A DNA stretch of 50,568 bases from Bacteroidaceae bacterium (GTDB lineage: Bacteria > Bacteroidota > Bacteroidia > Bacteroidales > Bacteroidaceae): assembly GCA_024401095.1 (NCBI GenBank), contig JAKSLR010000023.1, positions 1-50,568 on the forward strand. The letters are read 5' to 3'. The notes beneath the pieces are model-generated. The model worked only from the letters and a program-made list of their open reading frames with translations, was not told where the DNA came from and did no database searches. Below are positions 15,515-24,358 of this stretch, piece after piece (the first letter of the stretch is position 1; each line of letters starts with the position of its first letter). The translations under genes and the position numbers were made by a program.

Positions 15515-17215
15515 TTACTTCAGCTTGACCTTGGAACAGCCCTCGGTAATAGTTAAAGTATTACCTTCATTGATAAATGTATTCTGTTTGAATACCAGTC
15601 CTTTGACACTCTTTGCATAAAGTGCAGGATTACCACTGAGCTTGAACTCATTCTGGGTAATGGTAATGTTCTGGTGAACCGGTTTCTTAGGGTCTATCAC
15701 CTTATTGGAAGGGTTAATAGCAATGACGGCCTTGTGAGGATTTCCGTTCCATGCACAATCAATGAACTCATTCTGTGTAATGGTCACATCGCATACGGGA
15801 CCGGATTCAAACCAGCCTTCGGCATCGGCTTCGATGAGGATGCCGCTCATAGCGGTCTTATAGAAGGTGTTTCTTGCAATGACAGCTTTTCTTGGGGTTG
15901 TACAAAGCACACCTCGGGTGCTGGTGTGAGAGAAGTAGTTGCCAGTGATTTCTACTTCTGGGGTGCAGGTCATGTTCTCTACCACATCGTGACCGATTTC
16001 CATTTCGGCAGGAATTTCCTTATCCAGGGTGAGAAGGATTTCATAATTGTTCACCCGCTCCACTTTTGTGACTTGTGCAGTGGAAAACCGTTGCATAGTA
16101 GCTGCATGAACCAGTGCCACTGTATCACCTTCCCAATAGGCTTCATAGCCATAGCTCTGGGGGTGCATGAAACGTACCTTGAGAGTATTTGCTCCCTTTT
16201 TTTCTACAGCCCGCAGGTTTGTTCCATGCACATTCACACAATCGTCCTGGGCTCCACTGAAATAGCAGTCCTTTACCGTAACCTTTCCGCTGCAACCGGA
16301 AAAATGCATGAAGTCTGCCGAAGAGGCTAGTATTCTTCCACTGCCTTCGCGAGGGGCACATTTAACCTTATTCATGGTTACGTTCTTGCAGTACTGGCTA
16401 ACGATACCTAACCCGTGCATATAATGTACATATACTTGATTAAGCTTGATATCCTGGGAATAGTAAAGTAGAATTCCCACTTGATCTCTAATTATATCAC
16501 GGATGGTGAGGGTGGTTCCCATGACCGGCTCGAAGTCTTCCGGTATCTGGAACTGCAGCATTTGTGGGGCAATTTCCTTCACCGGATATCTCTCCAGATT
16601 TCCCCAGTCGTAGCTGTATTGCATGTGCTCGTTGTCCTCATTGTAGGCAATGCAGTGGTTGCGGTTGGACCGCCATCCTTCGCCAATGAGGTTCAGTTTA
16701 CCGTCAATAATGCTATAGCGAGTATCCTTATGTGCCTGAACGGTCAATGTATTTGCAGTGGAGCTGATGTATTTCAGTTCCGATCCTCCAGGGCGTTCAA
16801 AATCGATGTGCAGGTTCCGGAGGATAATGGCCTTACTGTGGTCGATGGCTACCGTTGTCATCTTCCCGTGAAACATCCAGGTACAGTCGTTTCCTTCTAC
16901 GGTAAGCTCTTCCATTTGATTCATGTAGACGCCCATGATCTTGGTCTTGTCGGCACATTCGTCTTCGGAGGTTGTATTCGTGACAAAGAGTTCTTTTCTT
17001 GTAGCTCCCTCTGGCCAAAAATCGTATCGGCCTGATTCAAAGACCAGCACTTTTGCCTTTTGATGCTTGCATTTTTCCAAGATACGGTTCAGAGCTGGTG
17101 TAGAATTGGTGAACGTGTTTGGCAAGAGTCCGCAATCTTTCACGTACAGCGTATCCTGAGCGGTTGCGTAAGTGCAGTAAAAGCACAACGAGAAGAGAAG
17201 AATGAGGTTTTTCAT
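15515..17215 (-). CDS. GH110 alpha-1,3-galactosidase, secreted
   Basis: Exported parallel beta-helix glycosidase of 566 residues resembling family GH110, whose founding Bacteroides members remove terminal alpha-1,3-galactose from blood-group B and related host glycans. A signal peptide ends near ATAQDT. The chain begins with NTFTNSTPALNRILEKC and FESGRYDFWPEG and carries the catalytic-region motifs CAPREGSGRILASSADFMHF and FSGAQDDCVNVHG. Repeated N-x-F turns (ITGNYFSHT, ITQNEFIDC, ITQNEFKLS) mark the beta-helix rungs. The start at 17215 is taken because the 52 upstream in-frame codons contain the promoter and the signal peptide starts here. Together with GH92 and GH2 it points to host mucin-glycan foraging. 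Confidence 0.9.
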   Translation of the reverse strand: MKNLILLFSLCFYCTYATAQDTLYVKDCGLLPNTFTNSTPALNRILEKCKHQKAKVLVFESGRYDFWPEGATRKELFVTNTTSEDECADKTKIMGVYMNQMEELTVEGNDCTWMFHGKMTTVAIDHSKAIILRNLHIDFERPGGSELKYISSTANTLTVQAHKDTRYSIIDGKLNLIGEGWRSNRNHCIAYNEDNEHMQYSYDWGNLERYPVKEIAPQMLQFQIPEDFEPVMGTTLTIRDIIRDQVGILLYYSQDIKLNQVYVHYMHGLGIVSQYCKNVTMNKVKCAPREGSGRILASSADFMHFSGCSGKVTVKDCYFSGAQDDCVNVHGTNLRAVEKKGANTLKVRFMHPQSYGYEAYWEGDTVALVHAATMQRFSTAQVTKVERVNNYEILLTLDKEIPAEMEIGHDVVENMTCTPEVEITGNYFSHTSTRGVLCTTPRKAVIARNTFYKTAMSGILIEADAEGWFESGPVCDVTITQNEFIDCAWNGNPHKAVIAINPSNKVIDPKKPVHQNITITQNEFKLSGNPALYAKSVKGLVFKQNTFINEGNTLTITEGCSKVKLK

Positions 17216-17232
17216 GATTAGAGTATTTACTG

Positions 17233-17240
17233 CAAATATA
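17233..17240 (-). promoter_or_regulatory. -7 promoter box of the GH110 gene
   Basis: TATATTTG on the minus strand, 17 bp before the ATG at 17215. It is divergent from the PAP2 promoter about 45 bp away. Confidence 0.65.
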
Positions 17241-17283
17241 TAAGATTTAACTGAAAAAGTTTTAATGAATGCCTTTGAATTTG

Positions 17284-17291
17284 TAAATTTG
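17284..17291 (+). promoter_or_regulatory. -7 promoter box of the PAP2 gene
   Basis: TAAATTTG, 30 bp before the ATG at 17322. An in-frame ATG at 17265 lies upstream of this box and is therefore unlikely to be transcribed. Confidence 0.7.
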
Positions 17292-17321
17292 CAGCAAAAT
17301 TGGATAGTAGGCAAGCTGGAT

Positions 17322-17912
17322 ATGGTAGAATTTTTCAATTCTTTAGATAACGATCTGCTCTTGTATATCAACGGACACCATACGGATTTCCTTGATAGCT
17401 TGATGTGGCTCCTTACAGGTAAATACCTGTGGATTCCACTCTATGTGGTCTTGCTCTATCTGGTCTACAAGCGTTTCGGTAAGTTTCCGGCACTGGTAAT
17501 CTTGGCCTTATTTTTGGTAAATTTCGGCCTTTCAGAGTATACTTGCGGTACACTGGTTCGCAAATGGGTGATCCGCCCAAGACCATCGAATCCGGAAAAT
17601 GAGATTGAACCTCTTATTCACTTGGTAAACAATTACCGTGGTGGTGCATACGGATTCCCTTCTTGTCATGCATCTAATTCTTTTTCACTGGCAGTTCTCT
17701 ATGCACTGATCGTGAAAAATAAATGGGCTACCTATGCCGTATTTACCTGGGCATTCGTCCATTCTTATACCCGTCTTTATCTGGGTGTTCATTATCCTAC
17801 AGATATCCTTGCAGGATGGATGGCAGGTGGATTAATAGCTGGCTTTATCTATTTCATTTATCGCCAGCTTACTAATCCAGAGATTAAATGGAGTAAGTTA
17901 AGGTTGTTTTAA
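17322..17912 (+). CDS. PAP2-family membrane phosphatase
   Basis: Integral membrane lipid-phosphate phosphatase of 196 residues with about five transmembrane helices. The three catalytic motifs of the PAP2 superfamily are present: KWVIRPRP (KxxxxxxRP), GFPSCHA (PSGH with Cys for Gly) and TRLYLGVHYPTD (SRxxxxxHxxxD with Thr for Ser). In this family they dephosphorylate undecaprenyl diphosphate, phosphatidylglycerophosphate or related lipids at the periplasmic face. Such small stand-alone PAP2 proteins are often assigned as undecaprenyl-diphosphatases, but the substrate is not decided by sequence. The 3' end overlaps the convergent DUF3943 gene by 29 bp. Confidence 0.9.
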   Translation: MVEFFNSLDNDLLLYINGHHTDFLDSLMWLLTGKYLWIPLYVVLLYLVYKRFGKFPALVILALFLVNFGLSEYTCGTLVRKWVIRPRPSNPENEIEPLIHLVNNYRGGAYGFPSCHASNSFSLAVLYALIVKNKWATYAVFTWAFVHSYTRLYLGVHYPTDILAGWMAGGLIAGFIYFIYRQLTNPEIKWSKLRLF

Positions 17913-19386
17913 CCTCGTGACTCTTTCCTTTCAGATTAGGGTAGTAGTCGTATACGCCCTTGCGTTCATAAACTTCATATTCCAGCTTGAATTTCAAGGA
18001 TTTTGAGAGGTTATAATTGGCATAGAATGTATCTGTGAATACCTCCTGATGTCCTTTATCACCCATCACACCATTGTGATGTTCCACCACATGCTGTGGG
18101 TCATAGCCGGAAAATGTATGCAAATTCAAGTAATAAGAGCGTTCACCAATGGAAAAGTGGTTACTAATAATCCACTCAATATTTTTGCGCACACTAAATC
18201 CCATTCCATAGTTGTAGCGTCTCTTGCCGATAGACTTTTCCCCAGGAAGTTCAGTAATCTGGAAAAGGTTAGGGCTGGTGTAATAGTCGGCTGTACTGCA
18301 TCCCATAGGTACTGCACTCAGCATAAGAAGTCCTTTTAGCTTACTTTTACCTTCATGTTCTGCATAAAGGCCGCCACCGAAACTGGCTGCCTCGGAGAAA
18401 GTAGGGAGGTTGCCGGAACGCATCTGCCCGCCTTTCCAGTAGGAATCAATGTACTTGAAGTTCTGGTAGATGCCCCAATCTAATGTCCAATTGTGTTTTG
18501 CGGTATGTTGTGTGGAGAAGATTCGTCCGTTAATTTCAACGTTTCCGAAAGTAGGTTCGTTTTTACCGAGGTTCAGTTGCGCATAGAGGGAGAACTGGTC
18601 GAAAGGTACGGTCTTGCCACCATCCAGACTGTTGAAGTGTTCCCCATAATCCAGGAAGAAGTCCACCATAGGCAAGTTCTGCACGTACTTTCTTCCATAT
18701 TCCGGATGTGGATTCCCCAGTTCTGCCACATATCGGTTGCCGACACCTATTTCAAATTGATAATCAGGTGTTTCCAGACGCTTTCCTCTCTGGTTGTGGT
18801 CCACTCTGAACATCTCGCCATTCAGGAGTCTGTGGATTCCTCTAACGGGATTCAGGATACTTCCCACCATTTCAGAGAAGACACGCTTTGCACCAGTTTT
18901 GCAGTTGTCATAAAGCAGGTCGCTGGATCTATACAGGGCTTCACCAATAGCAGTTCCTCCGATTCCCGTAGAAAAGAAATCGTTTATACTAGGGCGGTTG
19001 TTCTCACAGAAAATCTCCCAAATGGTACTGCCGATAAGGGGATAGAGCATGGATTCCCCATAATTCAACCCATGTTCACGTGCTGAATTAAAGAACAGGG
19101 AACCGTGATAGGGATGGCTGAATTGGTTTCCGGAGAAGCTGTCGTCATCCCATTCCCATCCGCTATGGAAGTTGTCTTTGATGGATTGCTTAGAGACCTT
19201 TGCCCAATCTCGATTATCGAACAAAAGGGCATCCCATGCCAATACAGCACCATCAATGGCCACTACATCGAAGAGGGCAGACAGTGGTTGCTTTTTCTGA
19301 TAGGTTCTGATACTATCTGTCGGGTTACTCGAATAGGCTGATGTGCTAATTATTAATGATAAAATTAATGTAATTATATTTCTCAT
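17884..19386 (-). CDS. DUF3943 outer-membrane-associated protein
   Basis: Exported protein of 500 residues with a signal peptide ending near AYSSN. The N-terminal region (about 80-175) carries the DUF3943 pattern: WEWDDDSFSGNQFSHPYHGSLFFNSAR, LNYGESMLYPLIGSTIWE, and SINDFFSTGIGGTAIGEALYR with NPVRG downstream. The rest is rich in alternating aromatic/polar strands (YAQLNLGKNEP, FKLEYEVYERKG) and ends in an aromatic beta strand, which suggests an outer-membrane beta structure. Function unknown. The ATG at 19386 overlaps the stop of the CobW gene by 4 bp, so the two are translationally coupled; a link to metal homeostasis follows only from that. Confidence 0.8.
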   Translation of the reverse strand: MRNIITLILSLIISTSAYSSNPTDSIRTYQKKQPLSALFDVVAIDGAVLAWDALLFDNRDWAKVSKQSIKDNFHSGWEWDDDSFSGNQFSHPYHGSLFFNSAREHGLNYGESMLYPLIGSTIWEIFCENNRPSINDFFSTGIGGTAIGEALYRSSDLLYDNCKTGAKRVFSEMVGSILNPVRGIHRLLNGEMFRVDHNQRGKRLETPDYQFEIGVGNRYVAELGNPHPEYGRKYVQNLPMVDFFLDYGEHFNSLDGGKTVPFDQFSLYAQLNLGKNEPTFGNVEINGRIFSTQHTAKHNWTLDWGIYQNFKYIDSYWKGGQMRSGNLPTFSEAASFGGGLYAEHEGKSKLKGLLMLSAVPMGCSTADYYTSPNLFQITELPGEKSIGKRRYNYGMGFSVRKNIEWIISNHFSIGERSYYLNLHTFSGYDPQHVVEHHNGVMGDKGHQEVFTDTFYANYNLSKSLKFKLEYEVYERKGVYDYYPNLKGKSHEVKTTLTYSI

Positions 19387-20696
19387 CTTTCTATTGCCAA
19401 ACATTTATCCAGTGCCTCGGTAATGGCCTTCTTGTCCATTTTCTGGCCGATGAACACCAGTTTCTGCATGCGGTCACCATAGATAGGATCCCAATCTTTC
19501 TGAATCTGAGGTTCTTGAATCATGAGTGCATTCAACTCATCCTGTGGCATTGTAGCATACCAACGTCCTGCATTGCGAAGTGTAAACTGTTTTCCAGCCT
19601 GCTCAAAAACCTGACAGAGGTCATATTCGTTCTTGAAATAGCACATACCCTTGGCACGGATTACGCTCTTTGGCCAATGCTTTGCCACAAACTCATCGAA
19701 CAAGCCGATGTTGAACGGTTCTCTTCTGAAATAAACGAATGTGCCAATTCCGTATTCTTCTGCTTCACCTTCATCGTGATGATGATGGTGGTGATGGTGG
19801 TGGTGACAATGCTCTGGATCTGGACAATGCTCCTCATCGTGATCCTCTTCTTCGTCATCATCCTCATGGTGATGATGCTCATGTTCATGATCATGATGGT
19901 GTTCGTGATGATGGTCGTGTTCTTCCTCTTCGTCTTCCTCTTCATCTCCTTCTTCTTCATGATGACCTTCCACTTCCTGAACCCAAGCGGCAGAGAGAGC
20001 TACCTCATCGAAATCGAACGTGTGGGTATTCAGGATTTCTTCCAGATCTACATCACAATAGTTGGTGTCAATGATTTTTGCCTTAGGCTGGATAGCTCTG
20101 ATAATCTGACGGATACGTTCCAGTTCCTTTGACTCTACATCTTTTACTTTATTCAACAGGATAATATTGCAGAACTCAATCTGCTGGATGACAAGGTTCT
20201 CAATGTCTTCTTCATCGATATTTGGCTTTACCAAGGCTTCTCCCGCACCAAATTCATCTTTCAAACGAAGGGCATCAACTACAGTTACGATGGTATCCAG
20301 CTCTGGAATACCCTGGAGCAAGGATCTTGGCATGAGGTCTGGCATGCCCACAATGGTCTGAGCAATAGGAGCTGGTTCACAGATACCGCTGGCTTCGATG
20401 ACAATGTAATCAAAACGATGTTGGGACATAATGTCATTCAACTGCTGTACAAGGTCCATCTTCAAAGTGCAGCAGATACAGCCGTTCTGAAGTGCCACAA
20501 GGCTCTCATCGCTCTGGTCTACAATGCCACCTTTCTGGATTAAATCTGCATCAATGTTAACTTCACCGATATCGTTTACAATGACTGCAAAACGAATACC
20601 TCTTTCATTGGTAAGAATGCGATTTAACAAAGTGGTCTTTCCGCTACCCAGATATCCGGTAAGCAGCAATACAGGAATATGTTCTAGTGTTTTCAT
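19383..20696 (-). CDS. CobW/COG0523 G3E GTPase with His-rich metal-binding loop
   Basis: Cytoplasmic G3E-family GTPase of 437 residues, probably a zinc (or other metal) chaperone of the YjiA/ZigA/ZNG1 type. It shows the Walker A GYLGSGKTTLLN (residues about 12-23), the Walker B-like EASGICEP, the guanine motif NKVKD, and the family metal site CICCTL near residue 76. A loop of roughly 80 residues (about 240-320) is almost entirely His, Asp and Glu, with runs of ten histidines and CPDPEHC, and should bind several metal ions. The C-terminal CobW_C domain follows (FVYFRREPFN to the end). The start at 20696 is used because the upstream in-frame TTG lies in the -7 box. First gene of an operon with DUF3943. 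Confidence 0.92.
   Translation of the reverse strand: MKTLEHIPVLLLTGYLGSGKTTLLNRILTNERGIRFAVIVNDIGEVNIDADLIQKGGIVDQSDESLVALQNGCICCTLKMDLVQQLNDIMSQHRFDYIVIEASGICEPAPIAQTIVGMPDLMPRSLLQGIPELDTIVTVVDALRLKDEFGAGEALVKPNIDEEDIENLVIQQIEFCNIILLNKVKDVESKELERIRQIIRAIQPKAKIIDTNYCDVDLEEILNTHTFDFDEVALSAAWVQEVEGHHEEEGDEEEDEEEEHDHHHEHHHDHEHEHHHHEDDDEEEDHDEEHCPDPEHCHHHHHHHHHHDEGEAEEYGIGTFVYFRREPFNIGLFDEFVAKHWPKSVIRAKGMCYFKNEYDLCQVFEQAGKQFTLRNAGRWYATMPQDELNALMIQEPQIQKDWDPIYGDRMQKLVFIGQKMDKKAITEALDKCLAIER
19761..19972 (-). repeat. His/Asp/Glu-coding low-complexity tract
   Basis: A degenerate CAT/CAC/GAT/GAA simple-sequence tract inside the CobW gene encoding the metal-binding loop. It is prone to slippage in multiples of three; both flanks stay in frame. 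Confidence 0.75.
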
Positions 20697-20726
20697 TTCG
20701 ATTCTGTTTTTGTTATCATTTCTTTG

Positions 20727-20734
20727 CAAAGATA
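20727..20734 (-). promoter_or_regulatory. -7 promoter box of the CobW-DUF3943 operon
   Basis: TATCTTTG on the minus strand, 30 bp before the ATG at 20696. No obvious Zur-type palindrome was recognised around it. Confidence 0.65.
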
Positions 20735-20840
20735 GTCATTTTCATCCTCTTAGCTAGAGGAAGTCACTTGGTTTTTAATTTTTTTTTACCTTTGTAAAAT
20801 AAGTTTACGGTCTACAGAATCTAAATGGAATCTCCAGTTG

Positions 20841-22595
20841 TCAAAAAGGGTAAATTAGGGTTGTCATGAGCAAAACAACAACCAGAAGAATAAAGTTCAT
20901 GGCAAAGCCAATTTTCATGTAGTCCTTGAAACGGTAGCCTCCAGGACCATAGACTAGTGTGTTTGTTTCTGATGCAATAGGTGTAGCGAAACTGCAAGAA
21001 ACAGACATCATCAAGGCGATAGTGAAGGTAAGCGGGTTTACTCCCAGTGACAGGGCCGTACGTAATGCAATAGGAGCAAAGACTGCAGCAGCTGTGGTGT
21101 TTGAGATGAATTGTGTTATAAGTGATGAAGCAAAGCAGATGATTATGAGAGATATCATAGGATTTGTACCACCCAACTCATTGATACTGTTAGCTATAGA
21201 TTGTGCTATTCCTGTATCTTCTATGGCAAAACCTAAACAGACAGAACCGGCAAAGACCATAATGATTCTCCAATTTATGCTTCGCTGGAGCTGCTCGATG
21301 GAAAGACATTTTGTCAATACCATAGCCATGGCTGCAATCATACAACTGTGGATTAGTGGCATTATATCAAAGATGGTCATTAGAATCATGACTAACATGA
21401 TTATGGCAGAGACCAATGTCTTCTTTCCGCTCTGAGGCAAGGCAATAGAATCAAAAAAATTAAGATTACCGATGAACCTGCGGGGCATTAGCTTGTTACC
21501 TTCTAATAATAAGGTATCTCCGGCACGAAGTGTCATTTCTCTCGGAATACCCGTCAGTCGCTCACCTTGGCGGGCAATGGCAATCAGTACCACATCATTG
21601 GTTTCTTCAAAATCCAGTTCTGACATGGTATGGCCCACCAGCGGACTATGGGCATCAACAGAAGCCATCTGAAGCTTTCGGTTTCCTGCCATATCTTTTA
21701 TGCTGAACACATGATGGGTGGCATTCACCAGCCCATGAGTGGAGCGCATCTCCAGAAGACTGTCAATTTTTCCGGAATAGACCAGTCTGTCACCACCCAG
21801 AATAAATTCATTCTTAGGTACAGGACTGATGACTTCACGGTCGAAACGGACAATCTCTACCAGATGACCTCCATTTACAGTATGGAGTCCTGCCTCTTCA
21901 ACAGTTTCTCCCACATACATATTATCTGTAGGAACAAGAAGCTCTACGGTATAATCTGCACTACTTTCAAAAGATTCATCGGGTGACTTTCGAACAGGTA
22001 GCCATCTGTGCAAAATTGCCATTGAAAGGAATCCTACAACACAACATGCTAAACCAATAGGAAGTGGGGAAAACATGCCAAGTTCTTTACCTGTTTCCTG
22101 TGTATAGAATTCTGCCACCACTAGATTAGGTGCATTTCCGATAAGGGTGCAAAGACCACCCAACATGGATGCATAACTCAGTGGAATCATCAGTTTAGAT
22201 GGAACTATCTTAAGTTTTCTGGACCAGAGCTTTACGACATTGATAAACAGAAATACTACAGCCATATTACTGATGAATGCACTCATAAATGCAACAGGGA
22301 CCATGAGGCGAATCAATGCAAAGCTTCTTCGCTTTGGAACGCCCAACAGGTAACGGATGATCCATTGCATGATGCCCGAATGAATGAGTCCAGAACCAAT
22401 GACAAAGAGCACACCAACAAGTACTACGGGTGAACTGCTAAAGCATGAAAGGGACTTCTCTGTGGTGAGGGTAGCTGTAATGAGCAGAACGGCTACAATG
22501 ATCATACCAATGATGTCTCCCGGAAGTTTATTGAATGACATGCAATAAATCTTTCCGATCAAAAGTATTAATGTGATGGCTGCTAATATACTCAT
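20841..22595 (-). CDS. SLC13-family permease with two RCK_C (TrkA-C) domains, copy 2
   Basis: Inner-membrane transporter of 584 residues from the DASS/SLC13 group. Two membrane halves (about 1-195 and 395-584) flank two cytoplasmic TrkA-C ligand-binding domains (about 215-300 and 305-385). The Ser-Asn-Thr-like elements are GNAPNLVVAEF in the first half and ASETNTLVYGPGGY in the second, and TTAAAVFAP precedes the latter. The substrate is unknown; candidates are anions such as sulfate or dicarboxylates. It lies 3 bp after its paralogue and is the last gene of the five-gene operon that opens with an anti-anti-sigma factor. See the separate note on the nearly identical middle region of the two copies. 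Confidence 0.88.
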   Translation of the reverse strand: MSILAAITLILLIGKIYCMSFNKLPGDIIGMIIVAVLLITATLTTEKSLSCFSSSPVVLVGVLFVIGSGLIHSGIMQWIIRYLLGVPKRRSFALIRLMVPVAFMSAFISNMAVVFLFINVVKLWSRKLKIVPSKLMIPLSYASMLGGLCTLIGNAPNLVVAEFYTQETGKELGMFSPLPIGLACCVVGFLSMAILHRWLPVRKSPDESFESSADYTVELLVPTDNMYVGETVEEAGLHTVNGGHLVEIVRFDREVISPVPKNEFILGGDRLVYSGKIDSLLEMRSTHGLVNATHHVFSIKDMAGNRKLQMASVDAHSPLVGHTMSELDFEETNDVVLIAIARQGERLTGIPREMTLRAGDTLLLEGNKLMPRRFIGNLNFFDSIALPQSGKKTLVSAIIMLVMILMTIFDIMPLIHSCMIAAMAMVLTKCLSIEQLQRSINWRIIMVFAGSVCLGFAIEDTGIAQSIANSINELGGTNPMISLIIICFASSLITQFISNTTAAAVFAPIALRTALSLGVNPLTFTIALMMSVSCSFATPIASETNTLVYGPGGYRFKDYMKIGFAMNFILLVVVLLMTTLIYPF

Positions 22596-22598
22596 GAC

Positions 22599-24347
22599 TT
22601 ACAAAGGATAGAACAGATTAACAACCAGAATAATAGTAATGAACATAATGATGTTTAGAGGTACAGCAATCCGATAGTTGTCTCCAAACGTATAACCAGC
22701 TGGGCCAGATACCATTGTATTCGTTTCAGTGCTAGTATAGCCCACACACATCATCAGCCCCAACATAAAAGTCAATGGATTGGCATGTAACTGGTTGGCT
22801 GCCATCAATGCCACAGGAGCTGCTATTGCTGCCACAGCTGAATCTTGAATGACTTCAGTAGCAAGCATGGCACAACCACAGAAAAGGATAAATCCATATA
22901 AAGCATTCGACTGACATGTAGCTAACAAAGTATCGCTCATAAGTTGTGCAATTCCACTCACCTCAATAGCTTTTCCTATACAGAGTGCTCCAGCAAATTG
23001 GATAATCAAGTTCCAATCTATGCTGTTTTGTAATTGAGTAGGTGAGATGCACTTGAATATGAGCATTAATAATGCTGCTATAATACAACTGTTTAGAATA
23101 GGAACAACATTAAATGCTGATAAAGCCACCATCAGGATAATGATCAAACTGGCTCTTAAAGTCTTCAGGCCATCTACAGGAAGAGCAACTGTATCAAAGA
23201 ACAGCAAGTCATCCTCAAAATCTCTAGGATTAAAATTAGGTCCTTCCAGAAGTAAAGTATCACCTGCTCTTAACCTGACTTCTCTCGGGATGGTCTTTAT
23301 GCGTTCACCGGCACGGGTTACAGCCACCAACACGACACTATTCTCGTCCTCAAAATCAAGGTCGCACATACGATTGCCCTTGAATTTGCTGTTTGCTTTG
23401 ACGGTAGCCATATAAAGCTTACGTTTCTGCTCCACTTCCTCAATGCTGAAGACATGATGGGTGGCGTTTACCAATCCGTGAGAATCTCTCAGCTCCAGCA
23501 ATGTATTGATCTGGCCGGTATAAACCAGATGGTCGCCTCCCAAGATAAATTCATCCTTCGGTACAGGACTGATGACTTCTCGGTCGAAACGGACGATTTC
23601 CACCAGATGTCCGCCATTTACAGTGTGGAGTCGAGCTTCTGTTACCGTCTCTCCAATGTAAGGGCAATCGGTTGGTACAAGCAGTTCTACGGTATAATCG
23701 GATGTACTCTCAAAGGAATCTTCCGGAGATTTTCTCCATGGGATGACTTTCTTCAACAAGATAATAGCCACAAGTCCCACAATACAGCAGATCAGTCCAG
23801 GGAGGAAAGGGAAGAACAAATCAAGGGATTTTCCCATAGACTTGTGCCAGTAATCCGCAACAACCAGATTGGAAGAGGTTCCGATGATAGTACACACACC
23901 ACCGTATCCAGCGGCATAACTGATAGGGTAGAGAAGTTTTGAAGGAGGAAGATGAAGTTTCTTGCTCCATAGCTTTACAGCATTGATGAAGAGTGCTACT
24001 ACAGCATTGTTGTTTACCAGTGAACTGAGTAAAGAAACCGGAATCATCAGTCGTAACAAGGCACTGTTGTAGGAGGTTGGATGCCCTAACATGTTGTTTA
24101 CCACCCATTGCAATACTCCCGAATGGATAAGCGCACCCACCAATATACAAAGCACTCCAACCATAACCACTGTTTCTGTACCGAAACAGCCCATGGCTTC
24201 ATCTGTAGTCAAGACTCCAGAAATAATCAGGATCGTGATGGTACCCAGGGAAATAACCTCTGCCGGAATTCTACCTTGTACCATCAGCACATATTTCGTG
24301 ATGATGACAACAATAGTAATCCATGCGGCAATAGTGAGGGTTCCCAT
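22599..24347 (-). CDS. SLC13-family permease with two RCK_C (TrkA-C) domains, copy 1
   Basis: Inner-membrane transporter of 582 residues, a paralogue of the next gene in the operon with the same layout: membrane half, two TrkA-C domains, membrane half. The first substrate-site motif reads GGVCTIIGTSSNLVVADY and the second TSTETNTMVSGPAGYTFGD. These differ at the tips from the other copy (GTSSN versus GNAPN; TSTETN versus IASETN), so the two may transport different ions or form a heterodimer. It begins 11 bp after the RsbW-like kinase gene with no intervening promoter or terminator, so it belongs to that operon. Confidence 0.88.
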   Translation of the reverse strand: MGTLTIAAWITIVVIITKYVLMVQGRIPAEVISLGTITILIISGVLTTDEAMGCFGTETVVMVGVLCILVGALIHSGVLQWVVNNMLGHPTSYNSALLRLMIPVSLLSSLVNNNAVVALFINAVKLWSKKLHLPPSKLLYPISYAAGYGGVCTIIGTSSNLVVADYWHKSMGKSLDLFFPFLPGLICCIVGLVAIILLKKVIPWRKSPEDSFESTSDYTVELLVPTDCPYIGETVTEARLHTVNGGHLVEIVRFDREVISPVPKDEFILGGDHLVYTGQINTLLELRDSHGLVNATHHVFSIEEVEQKRKLYMATVKANSKFKGNRMCDLDFEDENSVVLVAVTRAGERIKTIPREVRLRAGDTLLLEGPNFNPRDFEDDLLFFDTVALPVDGLKTLRASLIIILMVALSAFNVVPILNSCIIAALLMLIFKCISPTQLQNSIDWNLIIQFAGALCIGKAIEVSGIAQLMSDTLLATCQSNALYGFILFCGCAMLATEVIQDSAVAAIAAPVALMAANQLHANPLTFMLGLMMCVGYTSTETNTMVSGPAGYTFGDNYRIAVPLNIIMFITIILVVNLFYPL

Positions 24348-24358
24348 AGGTAAAATGA

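Noticed and set aside
15674..16330. A 218-codon plus-strand frame.
   Set aside because: Antisense to the GH110 beta-helix region; no family features and no promoter.
15515..17371. Long form of the GH110 protein starting at 17371.
   Set aside because: The additional 52 codons contain the -7 box at 17233-17240 and have no protein-like features; the signal peptide begins at 17215.
19515..20132. A 205-codon plus-strand reading frame rich in Met, Val and Phe.
   Set aside because: It is the antisense of the His/Asp/Glu-rich part of the CobW gene; the composition is a mirror of that tract and there is no start signal.
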